Positions 30,344 through 38,568 are shown, counted from the first letter of the stretch. The stretch is 64,000 nucleotides of DNA from Pseudomonas sp. SCA2728.1_7 (GCF_018138145.1 NZ_CP073104.1:6718731-6782730); one strand, 5' to 3'. Program-made: numbers and translations. Notes: a model not told the origin generated them from the sequence alone.

Positions 30344-31627
30344 ATGAAGCAACAACACGTAAACAGCTACTACGCCGCCACTCGCAACGAAGTCATCGAC
30401 TTCCCGGTTCTGGAAGAGTCGGTCGAGTGCGATGTCTGCATCATCGGCGCCGGCTACACCGGCCTGTCCTCGGCGCTGTTCCTCACCGAAGCCGGCTACA
30501 AAGTGACGGTGCTGGAAGCGGCGAAAGTCGGTTACGGCGCCAGCGGTCGCAACGGCGGTCAACTGGTCAACTCGTACAGCCGCGATGTCGACGTGATCGA
30601 AGAGCGTTACGGCGACAAGACTGCGGAAATCCTCGGCAGCATGATCTTCGAAGGCGCCGACATCATCCGTTCGCGCATCAAGGAATACGACATCCAATGC
30701 GACTACCGCCCGGGCGGCATCTTCGCAGCGATGAACAAAAAGCAACTCAACGGTCTGGCCGAGCAGAAGCGCGGTTGGGAACGTTACGGCAACCGCAATC
30801 TGAAGATGCTCGACGCGGCTGAGATTCGTCGCGAAGTCGGTTCCGATGCTTACGTTGGCGGTCTGCTCGACATGCAGGGCGGTCACGTTCACCCACTGAA
30901 CCTGGCGCTCGGTGAGGCGGCTGCGATCACCCGTTTGGGCGGCAAGATCTACGAGCAGTCCGCTGCCGTGGAAATCAAATACGGCGAGCCCAACGTCGTG
31001 CGCACTGCCAAAGGCCAGGTCCGCGCCAAGTACCTGTTGATCGCCGGCAACGCCTACCTGCCGCAAGGCCTCGACAACCGCGTGACCGCGAAAAGCATGC
31101 CGTGCGGCTCGCAGATCGTCGTCACCGAACCGCTGACCGAGAAGCAGGCGCGCAGCCTGATCACCAACAACTACTGTGTCGAAGACTGCAACTATCTGTT
31201 GGATTACTACCGCCTCACCGCCGACAACCGCTTGCTCTACGGCGGCGGCGTGGTCTACGGCGCGCGGGAACCGGACGACATCGAACAACTGATTCGCCCG
31301 AAGATCCTCAAGACCTTCCCGCAGCTCAAAGATGTCAAGATCGACTACCGCTGGACCGGCAACTTCCTGCTGACCATGTCCCGCATGCCGCAATTCGGCC
31401 GTATCGAAAAGAACGCCTACTACATGCAAGGCTACAGCGGCCACGGCGTCACCTGCTCGCACCTGGCCGGCAAACTGATCTCGGAAATGATCCGCGGCGA
31501 CGCCGAACGCTTCGACGCCTTCGCATCGCTGCCGCACATGCCAATGCTCGGCGGCCGCACGTTCTCGGCCCCACTGACCGCCCTTGGCGCCGTCTACTAC
31601 TCACTGCGCGACCGCTTCGGCCTCTAA
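30344..31627 (+). CDS. puuB: Gamma-glutamylputrescine oxidoreductase (FAD)
   Basis: 427 aa, DAO/GlyOx flavoprotein family. N-terminal FAD motif CIIGAGYTGLSSALFLTEAG, then GASGRNGGQLVNSYSRD, and C-terminal GYSGHGVTCSHLAGKLI. Oxidises gamma-glutamylputrescine to the aldehyde with release of ammonia and H2O2. Start chosen at ATG 30344 behind GGAGAA. A paralogue lies at 41655-42938. Confidence 0.92.
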   Translation: MKQQHVNSYYAATRNEVIDFPVLEESVECDVCIIGAGYTGLSSALFLTEAGYKVTVLEAAKVGYGASGRNGGQLVNSYSRDVDVIEERYGDKTAEILGSMIFEGADIIRSRIKEYDIQCDYRPGGIFAAMNKKQLNGLAEQKRGWERYGNRNLKMLDAAEIRREVGSDAYVGGLLDMQGGHVHPLNLALGEAAAITRLGGKIYEQSAAVEIKYGEPNVVRTAKGQVRAKYLLIAGNAYLPQGLDNRVTAKSMPCGSQIVVTEPLTEKQARSLITNNYCVEDCNYLLDYYRLTADNRLLYGGGVVYGAREPDDIEQLIRPKILKTFPQLKDVKIDYRWTGNFLLTMSRMPQFGRIEKNAYYMQGYSGHGVTCSHLAGKLISEMIRGDAERFDAFASLPHMPMLGGRTFSAPLTALGAVYYSLRDRFGL

Positions 31628-31692
31628 GTTACCTCCCCGGCGGCGGCCCAAGACCCCGCCGGTTTTTCTTATCGCCACACCGCAGATATCCA

Positions 31693-31927
31693 GGTGTGGG
31701 AGCTGGCTTGCCAGCGAAGAGGCCAGCAAAAACAACATCAATCCGACTGAAGCACCAAAGATCAAATTGTAGGAGTGAGCCTGCTCGCGATGAGGCCAGC
31801 CCAGCCACCATCCCTCCCACAGAAACACCACAAACCCTGTGGGCGCGAGCCTGCTCGCGAAGGCGGTCATCCAGGCAAATTGATGTTGGATGTGCTACCG
31901 AATCGCGAGCAGGCTCACTCCTACAGG
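31693..31927. repeat. Cluster of REP sequences
   Basis: Holds a lone REP of another subtype (tgtgggagctggcttgccag), a taggagtgag arm at 31769, a gtgggcgcgag arm at 31839 and an inverted cactccta arm ending at 31927. It fills most of the 488-base gap between puuB and puuR; no ORF is credible there. Confidence 0.9.
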
Positions 31928-32042
31928 TCCGCATTACCAAGGCCAGAAGGACTTTTGCCGCACCGTCCATCGAACCTGCTGAGCAACACCGGCAAACGTG
32001 ATTTAATAGCCGCCTTTCACGGTTCCGGGACACGGGAGCAAC

Positions 32043-32067
32043 GTGATCCGCGCCCTCGGCGCGTCAC
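32043..32067 (+). promoter_or_regulatory. Hairpin in the puuR leader
   Basis: CGCGCC ctc GGCGCG with an outer GTGA / TCAC pair separated by a 2-base bulge, about 50 bases before the puuR start. Could be an autoregulatory or mRNA structure. Confidence 0.35.
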
Positions 32068-32115
32068 CCGCCACCCACCCCCATCGCCCTTAAGTCGTTC
32101 TCACATAAGGCAGTC

Positions 32116-32664
32116 ATGGATACGGGTTCTCGACTCAAACTAGTACGCGAAAGCTACAAACTCTCCCAGCGCGAGCTGGCCCGGCGTAGCGGCGTGACCA
32201 ATGCCACCATCTCCCTGATCGAACAGAATCGCGTCAGCCCCTCCGTCAGCTCACTGAAAAAGCTGCTCGAAGGCATACCGATGTCCCTGGCCGACTTCTT
32301 CACCTTCGACCAACCCCCGCGCGAACACCAATACGTCTTCCGCGCCAACGAACAACCCGACCTCGGCCGCCACGGCCTGCGCCTGCTGCTGATCGGCGCC
32401 TCCGTGCCAAGTCGCCAGATGCGCCTGCTGCGCGAGCAATACGCACCGGGTGCGAGTTCCGGGGAAGAGCCGATTGTGCATGCTGAGGGCGAGGAGTGTG
32501 GGTTGGTGACGCGTGGCACGGTGGAGTTGACCGTGGATGGGGCGGTGAGCGTGTTGAATGCGGGGGATGGGTATTATTTTCCGACGACGCTGCCGCATAA
32601 GTTTCGGAATATAGGGGCGGATGAGGCTGAGATTATTAGTGCGAATACGCCAGCGAATTTTTAA
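32116..32664 (+). CDS. puuR: XRE-cupin transcriptional regulator of polyamine catabolism
   Basis: 182 aa. XRE helix-turn-helix in the first 60 residues (LSQRELARRSGVTNATISLI then RVSPSVSSLKKLL), followed by a C-terminal cupin (EECGLVTRGTVELT, GDGYYFPTTLPHKFRN). This is the PuuR/PauR layout: a repressor released by putrescine or its derivatives. It closes the puu cluster on the plus strand. Confidence 0.88.
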   Translation: MDTGSRLKLVRESYKLSQRELARRSGVTNATISLIEQNRVSPSVSSLKKLLEGIPMSLADFFTFDQPPREHQYVFRANEQPDLGRHGLRLLLIGASVPSRQMRLLREQYAPGASSGEEPIVHAEGEECGLVTRGTVELTVDGAVSVLNAGDGYYFPTTLPHKFRNIGADEAEIISANTPANF

Positions 32665-32688
32665 AAATTAGCAAAATAAAGGTTGTTT

Positions 32689-32759
32689 GCTTCGCGAAGC
32701 GTGAGGTAAATGCACTTTTTCAATCTGAGTGTTGGTGGTTCTAATTTTGGCATTTACCT
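32689..32759. promoter_or_regulatory. Palindrome and inverted repeat in front of the AT-rich SEC-C gene
   Basis: GCTTCGCGAAGC (32689-32700) is a perfect 12-base palindrome. AGGTAAATGC (32704-32713) and GCATTTACCT (32750-32759) are perfect 10-base inverted arms 36 bases apart. They lie between puuR and the SEC-C gene, at the left boundary of the low-GC stretch. Operator, promoter structure or remnant of insertion are all possible. Confidence 0.5.
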
Positions 32760-32784
32760 AGCGTAATCTTTGTAAGGGGGAGTC

Positions 32785-33990
32785 GTGAGTAGTATTTTAA
32801 TTACTAACAAGGTTGCGAATAAATGTAGAGTTAAAGCTAAATCTTTAAGTGATGAAGAAGAGGTTGAGTTTTTTTATGGTTTTTTAGATAAGGGGGAGGA
32901 AGTTGATGCTGTAGTGCGGGGGTTTGTTTCTGCATTTTTTATGTCATTGGTGACCCATGATGACATATATCTAAAGCCTGGTGATCTTGGTGTAGTGTTG
33001 TCGACGCTTGGGGCTGAAAATACACTAAAATTACTCGATAGAAAAATAGTAAAAGTAGTATTTGGAGTCGATGACTTTGTTGTGAAAAGTGGTAAGGCTG
33101 CGTTAGAGTTGTCTTTTATGAAGTTTGACTGGGCGGAGCTCGAAGGTTTTGAGGAACGTTTGCCGGAACGTTTGCATCCTACACTTCGCTCTAGGATTGT
33201 TCAATATGTTGATAACTCTTCGGTAAGAGCTGATGGATTTACTGAAGTTGCATTATCCGAGTTGAATGGTGATTTTAGTCGGCAGGATTTTAGGAGTCAA
33301 CTTGATTTTAAGACATCTAGGGTGACTCAAGTTGATCCTCATGATGGGTACAGAATTTTAAGGGTTTCAGAATGTGCTCAGTCTTTAATTATTCAGAACA
33401 AACTAAGTATTGATTCTATATGTCAGGATGCATACGTTAAAGATTATGCTAACGCTAAGCTTGGGGCGTTCCGGAATGTCGTCGGTTCCGATCCAATTGA
33501 GGGATTTGAAAAAGTAATCGGCGCCAAGGGAATACCTGATATTTATTATTTGTATTCAAAGGGTGTCGTTTCCTTGGATGACATATTGGTCTGTAGAGAG
33601 TCTTTCAATGGGAGTGTTTTTAGGAAGTGGTATTCGAATGCGGAATTTGATGGACAGTTGCTTATGTCTGCTTTGTTAACTCCTGTCAAGCAAAGCGCAG
33701 CATCTAGATTTATTCGATTGATTTATCCAAATGTAATTGGTGTTTTAAATCCTTTTGTCGGGCTTGGGGCTTCTGTGCTCGATAGTTATTTGGTTGATAA
33801 GCTAGTTGGAGGGTGGCGGCCTTCGTTGTTTTTAGATGATGTGCTGAAAACTACAATCGATGAAAAGATAAGATTGTTTGATCGGAAGAGTAAGATGGAG
33901 GAGTTTGTGAAGAGATTTGGATCGATTGATAGAAATGAGTCATGCCCCTGTCAAAGTGGAAAGAAATTCAAGAGATGCCATGGTGCATAA
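32785..33990 (+). CDS. Orphan AT-rich protein with C-terminal SEC-C zinc motif
   Basis: 401 aa from GTG 32785 behind AAGGGGG. The only recognisable part is the last 20 residues, NESCPCQSGKKFKRCHGA: the C-x-C-x9-C-H pattern of the SEC-C zinc-binding motif found at the end of SecA and YecA. The preceding 380 residues match no family I know and show no clear membrane helix. Base composition is clearly different: about 40% GC in the sampled stretch 33061-33120 against about 57% in 28861-28920, with many ATA, TTA and AGA codons. This suggests recent acquisition. It has its own terminator and lies alone between puuR and a decayed gene. Function not assigned. Confidence 0.8.
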   Translation: MSSILITNKVANKCRVKAKSLSDEEEVEFFYGFLDKGEEVDAVVRGFVSAFFMSLVTHDDIYLKPGDLGVVLSTLGAENTLKLLDRKIVKVVFGVDDFVVKSGKAALELSFMKFDWAELEGFEERLPERLHPTLRSRIVQYVDNSSVRADGFTEVALSELNGDFSRQDFRSQLDFKTSRVTQVDPHDGYRILRVSECAQSLIIQNKLSIDSICQDAYVKDYANAKLGAFRNVVGSDPIEGFEKVIGAKGIPDIYYLYSKGVVSLDDILVCRESFNGSVFRKWYSNAEFDGQLLMSALLTPVKQSAASRFIRLIYPNVIGVLNPFVGLGASVLDSYLVDKLVGGWRPSLFLDDVLKTTIDEKIRLFDRKSKMEEFVKRFGSIDRNESCPCQSGKKFKRCHGA

Positions 33991-34043
33991 GCTTGTTTTA
34001 AGTTGTAGTATTTTTTTAAATTTCGGGTCTTAGGGTTTTCGAG

Positions 34044-34076
34044 AAAAACCGCTTTTCTGCGGTTTTTCGTTTATTT
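34044..34076 (+). terminator. Rho-independent terminator of the SEC-C gene
   Basis: Perfect 9-base stem AAAAACCGC / GCGGTTTTT, 6-base loop, then cgtttatttta. Confidence 0.85.
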
Positions 34077-34092
34077 TATAATGTCCGTTATT

Positions 34093-34379
34093 TCAAGTGC
34101 TCGACTCGAATCCTCGCAGTTCAATTATCCGAAACACGTCACTCACATCCTGCACCATAATTCTGGCGATATTGGTAACGGTGTTGATGTCGTGTTCCGA
34201 GTGGTCCTGGAGGCGCGTGCAGGCCATGAGGTCGAGGTATTGAGGACGGCATTGAGGCGTTCGGCAGCGCAGGCGTGGAGATCGCGTAGTGGGGCGTTGG
34301 TGTCGATGATGAGGACGGGGTGGTCGGTGGCGGGGTGGGACATGTGGGCGTAGTGGTGGAGCGGTGTTTTGATCGTCAT
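34093..34379 (-). pseudogene. Small hypothetical gene with a one-base frameshift
   Basis: Reading from ATG 34379, 45 codons (MTIKTPLHHYAHMSHPATDH ... AERLNAV) are followed by an abrupt change: the frame continues into nonsense, while the next frame carries a convincing continuation (QYLDLMACTRLQDHSEHDIN ... RIIELRGF) to a stop at 34093. Inserting one base between 34242 and 34243 restores a single 95-aa protein. It looks like a small soluble helical protein of a type common in Pseudomonas, but I cannot name the family with confidence. It may be a true pseudogene or a sequencing error. Confidence 0.75.
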
Positions 34380-34436
34380 AGGTTGCACTCTTCAATGTGT
34401 CAGGAAGTGCCACCTTCTGCTGCGAAACAAATGGGT

Positions 34437-34511
34437 GGCAGCTGTATGCGGGTTCGCAGACCGGAGAAGAGTCAAACCGGCAGACCCGAAGGTCTCCCAC
34501 ACACAGCCGCC
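34437..34511 (-). ncRNA. Structured 5' leader RNA upstream of the small gene
   Basis: On the minus strand an outer helix pairs GGCGGCTGTGTG (34511-34500) with CATACAGCTGCC (34448-34437), allowing G-U pairs. Inside is a perfect AGACC-TTCG-GGTCT hairpin with a UUCG tetraloop (34482-34495) and a possible CCGG ... CCGG stem. This gives a compact three-helix fold 58 bases before the ATG. I recall very similar sequence recurring upstream of small hypothetical genes in other Pseudomonas genomes; that is memory, not a search. Confidence 0.5.
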
Positions 34512-34589
34512 ATAAAATGAAGCGGTGGCGGATTTTGCCACAGTTGTCATTTGGCGGTGTGTGTCACTTCTGAGGGCTGCGAAACCCAT

Positions 34590-34607
34590 CGCTGACTGTG
34601 GTCAGCG
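34590..34607. other. Short hairpin upstream of the leader
   Basis: Perfect 7-base stem CGCTGAC / GTCAGCG with a 4-base loop, about 80 bases upstream of the structured leader. It may be part of the same transcript or its promoter region. Confidence 0.4.
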
Positions 34608-34671
34608 ACGGACTCACTCTAGGCATCAATTTCACCAGCCACAACCGACCTGTAGGACGTGAAATCCGTAC

Positions 34672-34810
34672 CCGTGGCAAGCGCGCTTGCTCCCGCTCGG
34701 CGACACATCCGTCGTAATTCGGGGCGTGCGGTATGTCTGGGAGAAATGGACTATCCGGTTTTGGGACTGCTTCGCAACCCAGCGGGAGCAAGCTCTCTCG
34801 CCACATGGGG
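34672..34810. repeat. Divergent REP pair (gcgggagcaagc type)
   Basis: ggcaagcgcgcttgctcccgc and, inverted about 85 bases on, agcgggagcaagctctctcg. This is another REP subtype with a longer spacer. Together with the leader it accounts for most of the 564-base gap 34380-34943, in which I see no gene. Confidence 0.75.
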
Positions 34811-34943
34811 TGTTTTCCTACGAAGTTTTCAGACGTCGAAATTGCGCGAGCCTTTTGGGCGATAACCATTGGTCCGCTGCACCGCACGTTCGCCGCCTAC
34901 CTTCTTCCAATGCTGTAACTCCCCACACAAAGGAAGAGCCAAC

Positions 34944-35228
34944 ATGCTGAACCATAAAATCGCGGTGTTAACCCTCGCGGCGTTGCTGTCCGGCAGTTCG
35001 CTATACGCGATCGCGGCCGGCGAAACGCCGACCCCGACGGCGAACGACGGCAATAGCCAGGCGCGTGAACCGGCGTCTCCGGCCACCAATGCTGACCCGG
35101 ATGCCAATTCGCTGCCCAAGGGTGGTGATGGTGGCAAGACCGACAATGGGCCGGTGCCTTCTGCCTCCAAGCCCAGCCCTGCGGGTCAACCGTCCGGTAG
35201 CAGCAGTGGTGGTAATGGCGGTGGTTAA
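34944..35228 (+). CDS. Small secreted low-complexity protein
   Basis: 94 aa. Signal peptide IAVLTLAALLSGSSLYAIA is followed by a mature part made almost only of Pro, Ser, Gly, Asn, Thr and Asp, ending SSSGGNGGG. Ribosome site AAGGAAG. Probably an unstructured periplasmic or cell-surface peptide. Family not recognised. Followed by a clear terminator. Confidence 0.7.
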   Translation: MLNHKIAVLTLAALLSGSSLYAIAAGETPTPTANDGNSQAREPASPATNADPDANSLPKGGDGGKTDNGPVPSASKPSPAGQPSGSSSGGNGGG

Positions 35229-35246
35229 TGGATATCGCGCCCTAAG

Positions 35247-35275
35247 AAGCCCGGTTTTTTATGCCGGGCTTTTCT
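35247..35275 (+). terminator. Rho-independent terminator
   Basis: Perfect 8-base stem AAGCCCGG / CCGGGCTT with a T-rich loop and a ttctttg tail. Confidence 0.88.
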
Positions 35276-35305
35276 TTGTCTGTCGCAAGCGCGGATATCA
35301 AACGT

Positions 35306-35737
35306 TTACTTGGTTTTCCAATGCCCGCCGCCATTCTCACAATCAATCCGCGCCTGCGCCAAATGCTCCACGTCGTAGTAATACGTGGTCACTTGCGCGT
35401 TGTCGGGGATGTTCAGCGCTTTGGCGTTTTTGTCTTTGCTGGTGGAGTGGGGGTTGGCCAGAGATTCCTGGGTAATCGTGGCGATGCATGTGGCCTGATA
35501 GTGATCGGCGCAATGTTCAACCTTGGTTTTCGTGCTGTTGAGCATGTCTTTGCTTTCATTGCTGCACGACCAGTCGATGGAGTTGACCGGCATGCCTTCG
35601 TATTCATAGCAACTGTGGGTTTCCACCGCTGGCACCGAGGCGCTGGAGGATTGGGTCTGCACGTCGCAGCCTTCGGCCATGACGCAGGTGGGGATGACGG
35701 CGAAGGTGGCGAGCAGAAGCAGGAAGCGAATGTTCAT
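35306..35737 (-). CDS. Hypothetical periplasmic protein
   Basis: 143 aa. Signal peptide RFLLLLATFAVIPTCVMA, mature part with six or more cysteines (EGCDV, HSCYEYEG, WSCSNES, EHCADHYQ, ATCIAT, IDCENG), which suggests disulfides in the periplasm. Ends YYYDVEHLAQARIDCENGGG. Ribosome site GAGGA. The frame is open upstream to 36397, but that part is antisense to other genes and is rejected. Family not recognised. Confidence 0.72.
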   Translation of the reverse strand: MNIRFLLLLATFAVIPTCVMAEGCDVQTQSSSASVPAVETHSCYEYEGMPVNSIDWSCSNESKDMLNSTKTKVEHCADHYQATCIATITQESLANPHSTSKDKNAKALNIPDNAQVTTYYYDVEHLAQARIDCENGGGHWKTK

Positions 35738-35902
35738 CGGGATTTCCTCTTCAAGGGCGCCGTGTCTGATCGATGATGTTGGCGCTTTATAGTTTCGAGA
35801 TGGCGTGGAGGAGGGAGGTTCCATCGGGTTTTTGATTTGCTCCCGTGGCGTACACTGCGAAACAATCGGAAACATCAGCGCCCAAGGAATGGAATATTGC
35901 CC

Positions 35903-36292
35903 ATGATCGAAATCGGCAGCCGCAACAATGCGCCCCCCTCGCAGCATCCATTTCACGACATCTACCTGTTTCACATTGACCCTGAAAAGCCATCCACGCC
36001 TTTCTGCTTCGAGCAGTCGATGTCCGGCGGGCATATGGAGCATGGCGGTGCCCGGTGGTTGGCGCTGGATGAGCTGGACGCCTGGCCCGGTGAGTGGCGT
36101 GAGCATCTGAAAAAGGCTGATTGCGCGTGGGTTGCCGAGTTGATCGATGCCCATCCAAAAGCCGATCAGGCCACATTGGTGACGCTGATTCTTCAGCGTC
36201 ATTCCGGGCCAGCGAAGCCAACCGGGCGGCTTAAAGCGATCGGCAACTGGCTCAAACGCAACATCCACGTCGGCGGCCGCTACGGCGTTTAA
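35903..36292 (+). CDS. Hypothetical cytoplasmic protein
   Basis: 129 aa starting MIEIGSRNNAPPSQHPFHDI. Trp-rich middle (GGARWLALDELDAWPGEWRE) and a basic C-terminus (LKAIGNWLKRNIHVGGRYG). No signal or membrane helix. The next gene starts 15 bases later, so they may be cotranscribed. Family not recognised; an antisense frame over most of the gene is judged a shadow. Confidence 0.6.
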   Translation: MIEIGSRNNAPPSQHPFHDIYLFHIDPEKPSTPFCFEQSMSGGHMEHGGARWLALDELDAWPGEWREHLKKADCAWVAELIDAHPKADQATLVTLILQRHSGPAKPTGRLKAIGNWLKRNIHVGGRYGV

Positions 36293-36307
36293 CCCACGGA
36301 GACTCCC

Positions 36308-36730
36308 ATGACCCAGACCCTCGAACGCGCTATCGCCATCGCCGCCACGGCTCATGCCGGGCAGGTCGACAAGGGCGGTGCGCCGTACATTCTGCATCCG
36401 CTGAAAGTCATGTTACGCGTGAGCACGCTGGAAGAACGCATTGTCGCCGTGCTGCATGACGTGGTTGAGGATTGCGGTGTCAGCCTCGATGACTTGCGTA
36501 ATGAAGGTTTCAGCGAAGAAGTGCTGACGGCGATTGAGTCGGTGACCAAAGTGCAGGGCGAATCCTATGAAGACTTCGTCGACCGCGCGGCACAGAACCC
36601 GATCGGTCGGGTGGTGAAGCTGGCGGATCTGGAAGAGAACAGCGACCTGTCGCGGATTGCTTCGCCGAGTTGGGAGGATCTGGAACGGGTCGAAAAATAC
36701 CGCCGGGCAATTGGACGGTTGCGCGGTTAA
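36308..36730 (+). CDS. HD-domain hydrolase, SpoT/MESH1-like
   Basis: 140 aa, close to the length of a bare HD domain. Motifs HAGQVDKGGAPYILHPLKVM, AVLHDVVEDCG (HD pair) and VKLADLEENSDL (second Asp) match the ppGpp-hydrolase HD fold of SpoT/MESH1. The synthetase half is absent. A small-alarmone hydrolase role is possible; a general nucleotide phosphohydrolase is the alternative. Ribosome site GGAG. Confidence 0.82.
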   Translation: MTQTLERAIAIAATAHAGQVDKGGAPYILHPLKVMLRVSTLEERIVAVLHDVVEDCGVSLDDLRNEGFSEEVLTAIESVTKVQGESYEDFVDRAAQNPIGRVVKLADLEENSDLSRIASPSWEDLERVEKYRRAIGRLRG

Positions 36731-36802
36731 CAGGGGATTGCCCGCTCAGGTCATTTCCCGATCGATTTACTGCCATGCAAGGCACAGAGGGAGGAACCAA
36801 GG

Positions 36803-37450
36803 ATGGAGTTTGCAACGATCGTTCAGCTACTGACGGTAATCGGAGTCGTCGCTGCTGCGACAAAGGTGATTCGCGAATTATCGTTTATGGGCAAAAGCCG
36901 GCTTGCGGAGGAGTACCGGGTCGCGAAAGAGGTGTTGAAGGATATTGAGCAAAACCCTGATTTACCTCTTTTGGTCAGGGAGCGCGGCTACCTGGCTATC
37001 GCGGGTACTTCGACGATCAATCCCGCCGATGTCGCGTATCTGATTTCCCTCGTTAATCCGGCCAGAAACCTCAGGGACTATGTGCTTTCCAGAAAGTACG
37101 TTGAGCTTGATGTCGAGCGCCACAGGATTGATTTCTGCCCGAAGTATAGAAAGCGTTTTTCCAGGATCTGGAGAAAAGCCTGGAGTTTCACCCTGTATAT
37201 CGTGTGGTCCGCTATTGCGATGTCTCCACTCCTGTTGATCCAGCCAATGGGGCTTGAACCGAAATTCGCCTTTTGGATGGGTATCACCGTGCCGGTCGCG
37301 GGTTTCTTTGGTGTCAGCTCGTTGCTTGAATGCCTGAAGATTATCAAGGGCGAGAAGCTGGTTCAGTCACAGGAACAGCACACCCCCAGAATACTAGTTG
37401 CGCAAACACCGAAGAAACCATCGATCACGCGCCATGAAAGTACATCCTGA
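36803..37450 (+). CDS. Hypothetical membrane protein
   Basis: 215 aa. A hydrophobic N-terminus (IVQLLTVIGVVAAATKVI), a soluble middle of about 100 residues, then two adjacent membrane helices (FTLYIVWSAIAMSPLLLIQP and FWMGITVPVAGFFGVSSLL) and a polar tail. Codon use is slightly less GC-rich than the flanking genes. Family not recognised. Confidence 0.6.
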   Translation: MEFATIVQLLTVIGVVAAATKVIRELSFMGKSRLAEEYRVAKEVLKDIEQNPDLPLLVRERGYLAIAGTSTINPADVAYLISLVNPARNLRDYVLSRKYVELDVERHRIDFCPKYRKRFSRIWRKAWSFTLYIVWSAIAMSPLLLIQPMGLEPKFAFWMGITVPVAGFFGVSSLLECLKIIKGEKLVQSQEQHTPRILVAQTPKKPSITRHESTS

Positions 37451-37500
37451 CTCATTGGTTCAGACGACGTAAGTCACACTTTCAAGTCGATGGAGGATTG

Positions 37501-38520
37501 ATGAAATCTATTCTGTGTTTGTTGATTGCTGCCGGTTTCGGTGCGCTGTTGCAGTTCGAAGGTGTGCCCCACGGTTTACTGTTGGGCTCGATTGTCGTCA
37601 CCGCATTGTTTGCCAGTAAAACCGGTATCGCCCCGGCAACTCCTTATGGACTGGGCTACATCCAGATCACGCTGGGCATCGCCACCGGGCTGATGTTCGA
37701 AGCGTGGGACAGCGAGACGGCTTCGACGATGTTGCCGAGCCTCGGTGTGTTGCTGATTTGTCTGGCAGTGCAGATCGCGTTGGCCGGATGGTGGCTGACG
37801 CGCGGCGCAGGCTGGAATCGCACCGATGCGCTGTTGGCGGTTTATCCCGGCGCACTGGCAGCGGTGTTCGATTTGCTGGAGTCGGAAAAGGCGTCGAGCA
37901 AGGTCATCATCGTGCACCTGATGCGGTTGCTGTTGATCACCGTGCTGGTGAGTTTCCTGATCCCCGGCCAAGCGGCCATCGCGGTTGCCGATGGCGATCC
38001 TTTGACGACGGGCATGGCGCTGACCGCGTGTTCGGTGATCGCGCTGAGCGTGCTGCTTGGGCGCTTGCTGTTGGTAATTGGCGTACCGGCGCCGTTCATG
38101 CTTACGGCGATCATCATCACGGCGGTGTTTGTGAAAGCGGGATGGCTGCACGGTTTTCATATGCCGGATTGGAGTTTGAATCTGGCGGCGCTGATTCTCG
38201 GCGTGCGGATCGGCTCAAGGTTTCAGGGGCTTGGCGTCGCGGAGCTGGGACGGCACGGGCGCACGGCGTTGGTCTCGGTCGGTTTGATGATTGTGGTTGC
38301 CGCAGTATTTGCTGAAGTCGCGGCGCGCTGGTTGGGCAGTGATCCGCTTTCGTTATGGCTGGCGTACATGCCGGGGGCGATTGAGACGATTGCGATTGTC
38401 GCGTTTGGTGGGGGGCTGAATGTGGTGTTTATCCTGACGCATCATTTGAGCCGGATGGTGTTGCTGCATTTTGCGCCGGCGTTGTTGGTTCAGGTGCGGC
38501 GGGCGCGCGAAGAGGCCTGA
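37501..38520 (+). CDS. AbrB-family (duplicated membrane domain) protein
   Basis: 339 aa, ten or so hydrophobic helices with the two-fold repeat of COG3180: YGLGYIQITLGIATGLMF, then VYPGALAAVFDL in the first half and LAYMPGAIETIAIVAFGGG in the second. Often annotated as an ammonia-monooxygenase-like or AbrB transcriptional regulator, but it is an integral membrane protein and likely a transporter. ATG at 37501 follows GGAGG; a TTG one codon earlier is unlikely. Confidence 0.82.
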   Translation: MKSILCLLIAAGFGALLQFEGVPHGLLLGSIVVTALFASKTGIAPATPYGLGYIQITLGIATGLMFEAWDSETASTMLPSLGVLLICLAVQIALAGWWLTRGAGWNRTDALLAVYPGALAAVFDLLESEKASSKVIIVHLMRLLLITVLVSFLIPGQAAIAVADGDPLTTGMALTACSVIALSVLLGRLLLVIGVPAPFMLTAIIITAVFVKAGWLHGFHMPDWSLNLAALILGVRIGSRFQGLGVAELGRHGRTALVSVGLMIVVAAVFAEVAARWLGSDPLSLWLAYMPGAIETIAIVAFGGGLNVVFILTHHLSRMVLLHFAPALLVQVRRAREEA

Positions 38521-38568
38521 CCGGAGCCACTGATGCCTGCATGTTGCGGTGTGTCAGTTAGATCCGTC

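Noticed and set aside
28727..31537. Antisense open frame of 936 codons opposite puuC and puuB
   Set aside because: High third-position GC in the two real genes keeps the opposite frame open. It has no ribosome site or domain, and puuC/puuB are unmistakable.
34392..34589. ORF on the minus strand over the structured leader
   Set aside because: It reads through the hairpins, and its start and frame do not relate to the downstream gene. I believe this translation is a frequent spurious call in Pseudomonas genomes.
34564..34887. 107-codon ORF on the minus strand
   Set aside because: Runs through a divergent REP pair; no ribosome site and no plausible composition.
35738..36398. N-terminal extension of the small Cys-rich protein gene to 36397
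   Set aside because: The extension is antisense to two plus-strand genes, while a signal peptide with ribosome site begins at 35737.
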